A stretch of DNA of 64,000 nt from a virus. Made by a program: the position numbers and the translations under genes. The notes under the pieces were generated by a model, which worked only from the letters and a program-made list of their open reading frames with translations, was not told the DNA's origin and made no database searches. Where the stretch lies: positions 1-64,000 of the IMG/VR virus record IMGVR_UViG_3300030116_003627; one strand, 5' to 3'. Below, one piece after another: positions 34,071 to 40,800 of the stretch (positions are counted from its first letter, which is position 1; each line of letters starts with the position of its first letter).

Positions 34071-34836
34071 TGTACATATCCATTAAACCCTTGTAGGTGT
34101 TAGTTTCAATAGGACAGAGCTTATCACAGTTTTTACACACTGTCAAGTCTTTTCTATTACCTTCTACTAAATTAGTTCTGTAAGACATTAACATTGGATT
34201 CTCTTCTATGTATTCTGATATTGTTTCAGTCTTAATATTCCCCAGAGATATTCTGTTGAACCAATCATGACAACATAGATTGTAATCACCGTTCCAATCA
34301 ATTATAATTCTTTCAAAAATAATACTACATGTTGTATCATCAAGTGTTTTAGTAATATGTTCTTCATATCCCCGACTAGACATATTAAGGCCATACGGAG
34401 TTTCAGTCTTTACTTCTATTCCATAATCTGGTCTATGATCTAGGTGCAGATTATTATATCTGCCTTCCCACTCATTTGTAATTAATGTTGGGTCTAAATC
34501 ATAAATGTCATAGTGAACACTAGAAAACTTTGGTATCAGATGTTCATACTGTTTTAAATTTTTTCCATTAGTAATTAGAAGCAGATTAAACTTTGATAAT
34601 ATGTTAACTGCTTCTTCAAAATACTGATGTAATGTTGGTTCACCCTTTCCTGATAAAACAACATCACCACCAAATTCAATCTCATCTAAATGTTTTGCAA
34701 TTAGTTCTACAGTGTCCAAAGACATGTGTACGTTGCTATTAGGAAACCCAAAAGCATGTGGACAAAATGAACACTGTAGATTACAAAGATCAGTTAGATT
34801 AAGTTCTACTGATTTTAGTACATCAGTAAAAATCAC
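34057..34836 (-). CDS. Radical SAM/SPASM-domain protein
   Basis: 259 residues. Cys18, Cys22 and Cys25 form the CxxxCxxC cluster site (CNLQCSFC). GGDVVLSGKGEPTLHQYF is the GE motif region that binds SAM. CCHDW near residue 190 and CKNCDKLC near residue 238 suggest a second iron-sulfur cluster (SPASM). Such enzymes carry out radical chemistry on peptides, sugars or cofactors; the substrate is unknown. The start is GTG 34836, overlapping the small gene upstream by 14 bases. It stands alone next to gp33. Confidence 0.8.
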   Translation of the reverse strand: MIFTDVLKSVELNLTDLCNLQCSFCPHAFGFPNSNVHMSLDTVELIAKHLDEIEFGGDVVLSGKGEPTLHQYFEEAVNILSKFNLLLITNGKNLKQYEHLIPKFSSVHYDIYDLDPTLITNEWEGRYNNLHLDHRPDYGIEVKTETPYGLNMSSRGYEEHITKTLDDTTCSIIFERIIIDWNGDYNLCCHDWFNRISLGNIKTETISEYIEENPMLMSYRTNLVEGNRKDLTVCKNCDKLCPIETNTYKGLMDMYNACR

Positions 34837-35008
34837 TATTTTTTTCGTTTACAAATTCTTGATATGCTTCGTTGCCATACAGGACTTCATCCATGTCAAA
34901 GGACTGTGCATACTCAAGATCATAAGCAGCTTGCTTTTCCATGCTCTGACTCAGACGGTACTGGTTATCAAACTTCTTATTGCGGATTTTATTTTTCAGG
35001 GTTGCCAT
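34823..35008 (-). CDS. Small charged protein, unknown
   Basis: 61 residues (ATLKNKIRNKKFDNQYRLS, then an acidic C-terminal half). The ATG at 35008 is chosen because GGAGC lies 8 bases before it, while an upstream ATG at 35023 lacks a site. Basic front and acidic back, with no membrane segment. It overlaps the radical SAM gene by 14 bases, implying translational coupling. Function unknown. Confidence 0.55.
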   Translation of the reverse strand: MATLKNKIRNKKFDNQYRLSQSMEKQAAYDLEYAQSFDMDEVLYGNEAYQEFVNEKNSDFY

Positions 35009-35009
35009 T

Positions 35010-35399
35010 CTATATTGCTCCATTTGGTGTGTAGTAGGCGTACATGTTTTCTACATATCGGGCGGTGTCACTGTAATCATCAATATAATTATTGATTTGT
35101 CTACATTCCATACCTTTCATTGCTTCATATTGGACTAGTATAGTAGTAAGTTTCCATCCTTCAATGTCACCTATGTCAACATCATACCCTTCTTCTTTTG
35201 CTTTGTCAAGCATAAAAATGTCAAAAATCACATTAAATTTTCTTACGGCTTCCTTTTTGGTTTCACCACAACCTAAAACTTCTGCGGCTGATAGTGATGC
35301 AATATCCTTGAATTCCATAATCATGTCATCTTTGACCATCTCTTGACTCATAGCAACACTAGGAACCAAAGCAAACAGTACTGCTATGAACGTTTTCAT
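35010..35399 (-). CDS. Exported protein with signal peptide, unknown
   Basis: 129 residues. Residues 1-18 (MKTFIAVLFALVPSVAMS) form a classic cleavable signal peptide with a likely cut after Ser18. The mature part is acidic, helical and has two Cys residues (about 44 and 99), which may form a disulfide in the periplasm. It starts directly after the aldolase gene. No family is recognised. Periplasmic phage proteins of this sort may act on superinfection or host envelope functions, but nothing here shows which. Confidence 0.65.
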   Translation of the reverse strand: MKTFIAVLFALVPSVAMSQEMVKDDMIMEFKDIASLSAAEVLGCGETKKEAVRKFNVIFDIFMLDKAKEEGYDVDIGDIEGWKLTTILVQYEAMKGMECRQINNYIDDYSDTARYVENMYAYYTPNGAI

Positions 35400-36209
35400 T
35401 TAACTCTCCCTAAACACTCTGTGTATATCTCTCAATAGATTCTTGCCATCATCACGTTTCCGTTGGAACACGTTGCGTCCTATAATCATGCCATAACCAC
35501 CATTCTTAGCGATTGCTTCTGCTTCCATTAGGATTGCTTCAGTGCCACGTCTAGACCCCCCAGAGAAGACTACAGGGACGCCACACGCCGCTTTAACAAC
35601 ACGGTCTACACGAATGCACAGAGTTGCCATACTGTCGTAGTTAGGAAGCTTGACCTTGATTACATCAGGTTCTAACTGTGCTGCAATATATGCTGCATGC
35701 ATTGTAGTCTCAAATGATGTAGGATTAAAATCACCACCACGGGGATAGGACCAGAGAATAGTCTTGGCAGTTGGAGATGCATGAGTCTTGATACGACCAA
35801 AGTAGTCAATCATCTCATCTTGATTTGGTGAACCCGGATAAATTGTAAACCCAACACCACCCATTTGTTGAGCAGCTGTTGTGGTTGCATAGACCGCCTG
35901 TGTAGGAGCAAGGTCTTTGTTCAGATTGTTACCATGATTTAATTTCATGATAATATCTTTGGCAAGATGTGGATACCAAAACTTCAATAGGTTAGCAGTG
36001 CGTTGTGGCAGTGCTGTAGCACCTACCAAACCTTCTTCTAACAACTCAGCAATGTAGTCCACCTGATAGTTAACGTCCAGCATCTCAGGATGGTCTGAGG
36101 CATAGAACGCTGCATGTGGTCCATGCTCCACACCTTGATCAATAGGAAGAATAAGAGTATAGTTACCCTTTTTGCCAAACTCTGGTTCACATAAACGCTT
36201 GTGTTTCAT
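35400..36209 (-). CDS. fbaB: Class I fructose-bisphosphate aldolase (DhnA/FbaB type)
   Basis: 269 residues, close to archaeal class I aldolases (about 263). ILPIDQGVEHGPHAAF (residues 20-35) matches the FbaB opening. DVIKVKLPNY (182-191) holds the candidate Schiff-base Lys (185 or 187). VFSGGSRRGTEA (214-225) and GMIIGRNVFQR (240-250) are the phosphate-binding loops. The reaction is reversible cleavage of fructose-1,6-bisphosphate to two triose phosphates. This is an auxiliary metabolic gene; marine cyanophages usually carry transaldolase instead. Its neighbours are an exported protein and a small coupled gene. Related family members act on other ketose phosphates, so exact substrate is unproven. 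Confidence 0.85.
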   Translation of the reverse strand: MKHKRLCEPEFGKKGNYTLILPIDQGVEHGPHAAFYASDHPEMLDVNYQVDYIAELLEEGLVGATALPQRTANLLKFWYPHLAKDIIMKLNHGNNLNKDLAPTQAVYATTTAAQQMGGVGFTIYPGSPNQDEMIDYFGRIKTHASPTAKTILWSYPRGGDFNPTSFETTMHAAYIAAQLEPDVIKVKLPNYDSMATLCIRVDRVVKAACGVPVVFSGGSRRGTEAILMEAEAIAKNGGYGMIIGRNVFQRKRDDGKNLLRDIHRVFRES

Positions 36210-36348
36210 TCTCTTCCCTCAATTTTTTAATACGATACTTACAATCCTGTTGCAAACTTTCTAGTTCTTCAATATTTTCATGACGTAGGATAATCTCCAT
36301 CGCCCGAATATAGTCACTGGTCTGTTTGATTTCAAAGTCAGTCAACAT
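36187..36348 (-). CDS. Small helical protein coupled to aldolase
   Basis: 53 residues, mostly helix and coiled coil (EIILRHENIEELESLQQD, then YRIKKLREEN). GGGAG lies 10 bases before the ATG at 36348. The start overlaps the stop of the lysozyme-like gene, and the end overlaps the aldolase start by 23 bases, so it is tightly coupled on both sides. Too short to assign to a family. Confidence 0.55.
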   Translation of the reverse strand: MLTDFEIKQTSDYIRAMEIILRHENIEELESLQQDCKYRIKKLREENETQAFM

Positions 36349-36868
36349 TGTAGCAGTACTCCCAGACCATATAACCCATAGTCACATCATCATCAGAGAA
36401 ACCTTTCATGCCTTCAAGAACAGACATCCACTTGGCAAACTCAATGATGCTTTCATCATTCACATTTACTTTGTATGTATCCCGATCATAACCAGTCTTT
36501 TTAGCAACAAACCGAACATACTTTTCAGTGTCATTTTCTACAGGTGGAGCCCACTTGTAGATAGCCTCACTGAGAGTGAGTCCAGTGTAAAGACGGTCCA
36601 GAAGGTCAAACATAGCTGCATATCCCCATTCAGGAGCAGCGAAGGACTCAAACCCAGAGTCATTAGTCGTTTCGCCATAGTAGGTTACCTTTGTTTTCCG
36701 AATGTTACCGGGATTGTTATTCCGAGTAGGAAGGTTAGTAGATACATCAGTATAGTCATATTCACCAAAACTGACATAATTACAGTCCATAGTATCATCG
36801 GACCATGCTGGTCCGAAAAGAAAAGACAAAAGCAAAAAACTTAATGCCGCCAAAATAATAATGCGCAT
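36338..36868 (-). CDS. Exported lysozyme-like endolysin candidate
   Basis: 176 residues. Residues 1-23 (MRIIILAALSFLLLSFLFGP and on) form a signal or signal-arrest-release anchor. RNNNPGNIRK (49-58), GFESFAAPEWGYAAMFDLL and LSEAIYKWAPP are the family pattern of lysozyme-like muralytic domains found in phages. A related but diverged domain ends the gp5 spike (20467-22062). It starts on the base after the stop of a small membrane protein, which resembles a holin, suggesting a host-lysis pair. Export by a signal anchor would let it reach the periplasm without a holin pore. Confidence 0.7.
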   Translation of the reverse strand: MRIIILAALSFLLLSFLFGPAWSDDTMDCNYVSFGEYDYTDVSTNLPTRNNNPGNIRKTKVTYYGETTNDSGFESFAAPEWGYAAMFDLLDRLYTGLTLSEAIYKWAPPVENDTEKYVRFVAKKTGYDRDTYKVNVNDESIIEFAKWMSVLEGMKGFSDDDVTMGYMVWEYCYNVD

Positions 36869-36991
36869 TTACTGCAACCACTCTGGACCAAAAGCAACTG
36901 TAATGAACGAGAATACAAGTGCCATAACCATTACACCAACTGGTAACACCATAAACTGCAAAAAGTACCGAAGTACACTATCATAATTCAT
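36869..36991 (-). CDS. Mini membrane protein, holin candidate
   Basis: 40 residues, starting at ATG 36991, with AAGGA 7 bases upstream (an earlier ATG at 36997 is too close to that site). Residues about 7-32 form one hydrophobic segment (LRYFLQFMVLPVGVMVMALV), and the C-terminus is short and neutral. Size and place, directly before the exported lysozyme-like gene, fit a pinholin-type or accessory lysis protein. A perfect 8-base hairpin (37011-37030) stands just before its ribosome site. Function is inferred. Confidence 0.55.
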   Translation of the reverse strand: MNYDSVLRYFLQFMVLPVGVMVMALVFSFITVAFGPEWLQ

Positions 36992-37010
36992 TTTCATATC
37001 CTTAAGAGTT

Positions 37011-37030
37011 GGGTGGAGATAACTCCACCC
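37011..37030 (-). terminator. Perfect stem-loop before holin candidate
   Basis: An 8-base perfect stem (gggtggag/ctccaccc) with an ATAA loop. It lies 10 bases after the DUF932 stop and 7 bases before the Shine-Dalgarno of the small membrane protein. No T run follows on the minus strand, so it may be an RNA stabiliser or translation control element rather than a terminator. Confidence 0.35.
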
Positions 37031-37040
37031 GTTATTTAGA

Positions 37041-37985
37041 TTACATGTTAACTGCCAGTTCCAATGCCTTCTTCTTGACGTTCTGGTTTTGGCCGTACCA
37101 AGAAGACTGCAACCGAGTATCGGCATTACGGCCGAGAGTGTGGTCAGTCATGTAGGTGACAGTGTTGAACAACTGCCAGAAGGTGCCTTCACCAAGGTTT
37201 GCACCAGCCTGAGTGTGCATTACCTCTTGTGCTTCCCGAGACTTGTTAGAGTCACGATCAGAAGCGGAAGGGAAGACTTGGTTGAAGTAGTCCAACATCT
37301 GATCAGTCGTGTAAGACTTCTGACAAAGATACTCAGCAGCTTCCTTGTAAGTCTCCATCTTCTGCTGTGCTACGCCTAGAGTTGCCATAGCATCTTCAGC
37401 ATTGAAGGGACGTTGGTGACCAACCCGAACATATTGATCAACATTCTGGTTCAGAGAAAGAGTCAGAGTGTTGTTACAGACAACCCGGATAGGAGTGAAA
37501 CGCACGTCAATAGACTTGCCGTACTGGTGTGGGTTAGAGAACAGAAGGTAGGACTCTACAGAGTCTTCACCCTGATCAGTCTTGATGGTGAAACCGTCAT
37601 TGACCTTTGCCAATGCCCAGACCATCTTACCATCCTTGAGGGAACCAGCGGTGTGCATTTTCATGTCACCAGCATCAACGAATTCACGGAAGAAGTCAAA
37701 TGCTTCTGCGTTCTGGACAGGATTCCAGTCAGAACCTACAATGTCCATGACTTTGTTGTCAGAAGAACGAACCAAAGCAGACTTGCCGGGAACCTCGCCC
37801 ATCTCACCAAGATCATCCATGTAGTACATAGGCTGCTTGGTCACAGACCAGTCAAGACCAGCAGCTTCCATCATACCATCTGTGGTAATGTCATCAGAGA
37901 CCTGAGTGCCAAGACCATGCCAAGGTGTGTCACCCGCATAAGCCATCTGAGCAACACCGTTTACCATTTCAATTTCGTGAGACAT
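37041..37985 (-). CDS. DUF932 / TIGR03299 phage-plasmid protein
   Basis: 314 residues. The family pattern is visible: AYAGDTPWHGLGTQV (residues 15-29), WSVTKQPMYY, a DWNPVQNAEAFDFFREFVDA block and RFTPIRVVCNNTLTLSL. DUF932 proteins are common on phages and plasmids; their role is unknown. A strong early promoter (38015-38043) lies 30 bases upstream and AAAGGAAAAC precedes the ATG, so it is probably made early and in quantity. Confidence 0.85.
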   Translation of the reverse strand: MSHEIEMVNGVAQMAYAGDTPWHGLGTQVSDDITTDGMMEAAGLDWSVTKQPMYYMDDLGEMGEVPGKSALVRSSDNKVMDIVGSDWNPVQNAEAFDFFREFVDAGDMKMHTAGSLKDGKMVWALAKVNDGFTIKTDQGEDSVESYLLFSNPHQYGKSIDVRFTPIRVVCNNTLTLSLNQNVDQYVRVGHQRPFNAEDAMATLGVAQQKMETYKEAAEYLCQKSYTTDQMLDYFNQVFPSASDRDSNKSREAQEVMHTQAGANLGEGTFWQLFNTVTYMTDHTLGRNADTRLQSSWYGQNQNVKKKALELAVNM

Positions 37986-38014
37986 CTTGTTTTCCTTTCT
38001 TAAGATACTCTTGC

Positions 38015-38043
38015 ATTATACTTGGTTTAAAACCAAAAGTCAA
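38015..38043 (-). promoter_or_regulatory. Sigma70-type early promoter of DUF932 gene
   Basis: On the minus strand: TTGACT at 38038-38043, a 17-base spacer, then consensus TATAAT at 38015-38020. An A-tract of seven lies four bases before the -35 box. Confidence 0.85.
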
Positions 38044-38052
38044 CAACTTTTT

Positions 38053-38514
38053 TTATGCAGCCTCAGCCTCGTAAAAGACTTCGCCCGTATAGTCTTCACC
38101 GAAGATACCCTTCTCATCAAAACCATTTGAGAACGATTTGAGTGCTTGCTCCAGAAGCCGAAAATTAGGAGTGCTAGTGTAATAGGTTCCTACAAACCAA
38201 ATCTCTTGATTAGCATCCCAAACATAGAGATATTCTTCACCACAACTAGGGATAAAAACATTCTCTTCAGTTTTCATCTCAACTTTACCACCAGACTCTT
38301 TGTAAACATTACCTTCATCAGTGGCAGTCTCTTCTACAGTCTCTTTCAGACTGGACATGTCACCGAGAGCTACAAGGTCAAGAATGGTGTCAGTGTCATT
38401 GTAATGCTCATTAAGTACTTTACCGACATACCAAAGACCACCATCCCAATGACAGTATGCCGTAGCAAAGTTTTTCCAGTCCGAGGTGATCATGATATTA
38501 GCACGGGTAGCCAT
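38053..38514 (-). CDS. Conserved phage protein, unknown function
   Basis: 153 residues from ATG 38514, which has AAGGA about 8 bases upstream (the frame opens further but without a site). The N-terminus ATRANIMITSDW with a following YCHWDGGLWYVGKVLNEHYN matches a small family with a 'HWDG' signature found on many phages and some bacterial genomes. It is acidic and has no signal or membrane segment. It precedes the DUF932 gene and lies after a 56-residue small gene. Role unknown. Confidence 0.65.
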   Translation of the reverse strand: MATRANIMITSDWKNFATAYCHWDGGLWYVGKVLNEHYNDTDTILDLVALGDMSSLKETVEETATDEGNVYKESGGKVEMKTEENVFIPSCGEEYLYVWDANQEIWFVGTYYTSTPNFRLLEQALKSFSNGFDEKGIFGEDYTGEVFYEAEAA

Positions 38515-38537
38515 CTGGCAATTCCTTTCTTTAGTTA

Positions 38538-38708
38538 CTATGCGAACAGAATTTTCTCTGCCCACTCTACATAGGACTGCACTTCTTCAATGCCGTTGTC
38601 CCATGCACTTTGCTTCAGAGCAGACCGAATCTCAAGGTCTTCCATCATTTCCAACATCTGGATTGCTTCGTTGAAAGCAGCAACGTATGCATTTTCAAGA
38701 TTGGTCAT
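38538..38708 (-). CDS. Small acidic helical protein
   Basis: 56 residues (LENAYVAAFNEAIQMLEMME and on), likely two helices. It starts at ATG 38708, 31 bases after the -10 box of a promoter at 38740-38768, and ends 23 bases before the next gene. Size, early promoter and AT-rich leader fit an early host-take-over peptide. No family is recognised. Confidence 0.55.
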   Translation of the reverse strand: MTNLENAYVAAFNEAIQMLEMMEDLEIRSALKQSAWDNGIEEVQSYVEWAEKILFA

Positions 38709-38739
38709 GTCAAACTCTCTTTCTCTCTCTTACATACTT

Positions 38740-38768
38740 AATATAGTAAAAAGGGGCCGCAATTGCAA
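38740..38768 (-). promoter_or_regulatory. Early promoter overlapping a terminator
   Basis: On the minus strand: TTGCAA at 38763-38768, a 17-base spacer, then TATATT at 38740-38745. The -35 box and spacer lie inside the hairpin of the terminator at 38748-38779. A 20-base element shared with the promoter at 59696-59724 lies upstream at 38783-38802. Confidence 0.6.
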
Positions 38769-38779
38769 GCCCCTTTTTT
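38748..38779. terminator. Bidirectional intrinsic terminator
   Basis: A 10-base stem (aaaaaggggc with gcccctttttt) encloses an 11-base loop with an inner palindrome gcaattgc. T-runs flank it on both strands. On the minus strand it would end transcripts of the gene at 38812-39123. Confidence 0.75.
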
Positions 38780-38782
38780 AAT

Positions 38783-38802
38783 TTTTTTTCAACTATCGTT
38801 TC
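38783..38802 (-). repeat. 20-base repeated promoter-upstream element, copy 1
   Basis: The minus strand reads GAAACGATAGTTGAAAAAAA. An exact copy is at 59728-59747. In each case it lies upstream of a TTGnAA/TATATT promoter with a 17-base spacer. Here 21 bases separate its GTTG from the -35 box. Confidence 0.8.
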
Positions 38803-38811
38803 GGATTTTAT

Positions 38812-39123
38812 CTAAACTGGCCAACCCATACCATCAAACTTCCGACCATCAGTCAGAGTGCGGACATTCTTTTTGTCTACAGATTGAATGATATTGTTAC
38901 CCTGTAAAGAGATAACTCCATCAGGTTCAATAACCCGAATGATATCATTAAGGCTGCCATACATGCGTGAGGTATACTCACCCTTCTTGGCATTCCAGTT
39001 TGAAATAATAGGTTTATCACCAATTTCTGCAATTCGTGAGAAGTAGTTATCAACTTCTACTTCAGGTGTCTTGACTACATTCTTGGGTTTGTTCTTAGAA
39101 CCCTTTGGACGGCCTCGTGGCAT
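38812..39123 (-). CDS. Small DNA-binding-like protein with AT-hook motif
   Basis: 103 residues. The N-terminus GRPKGSKNKPK (residues 4-14) is an AT-hook-type GRP core in a Lys-rich stretch, as in minor-groove binders. The rest is mixed and ends RTLTDGRKFDGMGWPV. A strong ribosome site (AAGGAG, 6 bases before ATG) and a possible -10 box (TATAAT at 39145-39150) precede it, and a terminator follows. It may bind AT-rich phage or host DNA; no closer family is recognised. Confidence 0.6.
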   Translation of the reverse strand: MPRGRPKGSKNKPKNVVKTPEVEVDNYFSRIAEIGDKPIISNWNAKKGEYTSRMYGSLNDIIRVIEPDGVISLQGNNIIQSVDKKNVRTLTDGRKFDGMGWPV

Positions 39124-39144
39124 AACAATCTCCTTTTAGAAACC

Positions 39145-39150
39145 ATTATA
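39145..39150 (-). promoter_or_regulatory. Possible -10 box
   Basis: The minus strand reads TATAAT 21 bases before the AT-hook gene start. A TTGACA lies 22 bases upstream, too far for a normal spacer, so the site is weakly supported. Confidence 0.3.
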
Positions 39151-39174
39151 GACTACCACACTATTTTAATCTTG

Positions 39175-40800
39175 TCAAGCCACTGAAAACATCAAAGATG
39201 AACTTTCATCATGATTAGCACATCCTTTAGACCATGCTTTAATGCCAAATGGTTCTTTGTATTTTTGTTTTACTTTTTTATTCAGTCTTGCAATACGGGT
39301 CTTTCCACCTTCTTGATACTCAGACCATTGTAGAGACTTATATTCTTTCATAAGATTATCATATTGACTTTTATTTTTCAGAGATGCTTTAATCTCAGGC
39401 CATCTCTCATCAGGAAAGAAAGAAAGTAAGGTAAAGATTTTGAGATAATCAAAAACTTCGTCGTGTTGAATATATGGTTTTGGCATATTCAGCACCCATT
39501 CTGTAAGGAACCCACCTCTAGAAACATAATTTGGGTCTAGAAATCCAGCATTGACAGCAAGGTTTCTAAGACCAGTACCACGATATGGAACAAAAGATGC
39601 AATAGTTAGTGCATCCCAACCACGACATTCTCTGGTAAACCGAGCAGTCTCTTCTACCATTGCTGGCGTTTCATATGGCATGCCAAGTATGATATTGAAG
39701 TTATATGGAATATCAGATTCATTGATATACTCCATATGCTTTAAGTATGTTTCGTTTGTTACATTTCTGCTCAGAATATCTTTGCGAAACTTCTCATTAC
39801 CAGACTCAAGACCAAATGACATGCGATAACATCCAGCCTCTTTCATCATGGACATTGTTTCTGGTGTACAATTTTCAATACGAGTATTCATCCAGAATGG
39901 AATTTTGTATTTTGACCAAACCTTTGAAAACTCTTCAATCTCTTTTTTTGGTCTAGCCAAGAAAGAATCATCCATAAACATAATCATTTCAGGATCATGC
40001 TTTTCAATAATTGCGACAATTTCTTTTTCAATCACTCTAGCATCTTTACGACGCATGAAATTGCCTTGATTATTTTCTTTGGAGAAAGCACGTTGTGATG
40101 GTGAGTTGCAGTATGTACAATTGTATGGACAACCCCTGTAAGTCTCCATTGGCACAACTCTCTGGAATACTCTACCACCCATAGGTCTTGCCCAGCGAGA
40201 ATCATCAAACAAAGAGAAGTCCGGGGTGATAGCCGCAATGTTACAAAGTTCTTGCTCTACATTTGTGTGCGCATGATCTTTGTACCTGTAAGTAGTTCCT
40301 TTGATATTTTCTAAAGACTCATTTCTCTTCCATGCATGGATAGCATCTCTGACAACATATTCACCCTCATGATGACATACTTGATTAACCACATCATGTT
40401 GCAACAGCATATCTCTTGCTTCTCTAGCAAACACACCGCCAACTATATTAGGAATATTCTTTTCACGAATAGATTCTAGCAGTTCAATACCAAGTTTGTA
40501 AGTATCTTCTGCTACAGACATTAAAATTAAATCTGGATTATATTCTTTGACTTTAAGTTGAAAATCACTTATTAGATTGTCAGGGTCACGAATTTCAAAA
40601 AACTCTTCCGCATCAGATGTTTGATTTGCACCAACACTAGTCAAAGTAACATGTCTATTTTTAAACTGATCAGAATGATATGTTGTTTCAAAAATATCTA
40701 CTTCAACATCTTCTTCTTTGCAGATAGCAGTGAATAACCCCACACTAAGTGCAGGGGTAAACATCATAGGCAAATTTGGATAAAGGATTAGAACCTTCAA
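39175..40800 (-). CDS. B12-binding-type radical SAM protein, copy 1
   Basis: 541 residues. The first 190 residues look like the cobalamin-binding Rossmann domain of class B radical SAM proteins (LILYPNLPMM, PDLILMSVAEDTYKLGIELL, IPNIVGGVFA). ETYRGCPYNCTYCNSP holds the CxxxCxxC cluster residues Cys234, Cys238 and Cys241. SFGLESGNEKFRK and GMPYETP are the other radical SAM strands. The C-terminal KAWSKGCANHD is shared with its neighbour. Such enzymes often methylate unactivated carbons or alter sugars or lipids. The gene overlaps the next copy by 4 bases. Substrate unknown. Confidence 0.8.
   Translation of the reverse strand: MKVLILYPNLPMMFTPALSVGLFTAICKEEDVEVDIFETTYHSDQFKNRHVTLTSVGANQTSDAEEFFEIRDPDNLISDFQLKVKEYNPDLILMSVAEDTYKLGIELLESIREKNIPNIVGGVFAREARDMLLQHDVVNQVCHHEGEYVVRDAIHAWKRNESLENIKGTTYRYKDHAHTNVEQELCNIAAITPDFSLFDDSRWARPMGGRVFQRVVPMETYRGCPYNCTYCNSPSQRAFSKENNQGNFMRRKDARVIEKEIVAIIEKHDPEMIMFMDDSFLARPKKEIEEFSKVWSKYKIPFWMNTRIENCTPETMSMMKEAGCYRMSFGLESGNEKFRKDILSRNVTNETYLKHMEYINESDIPYNFNIILGMPYETPAMVEETARFTRECRGWDALTIASFVPYRGTGLRNLAVNAGFLDPNYVSRGGFLTEWVLNMPKPYIQHDEVFDYLKIFTLLSFFPDERWPEIKASLKNKSQYDNLMKEYKSLQWSEYQEGGKTRIARLNKKVKQKYKEPFGIKAWSKGCANHDESSSLMFSVA

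Noticed and set aside
39145-39178. TTGACA with TATAAT before the AT-hook gene as a full promoter
   Set aside because: The spacer is 22 bases, well outside the usual range; only the -10 box was kept, at low confidence.
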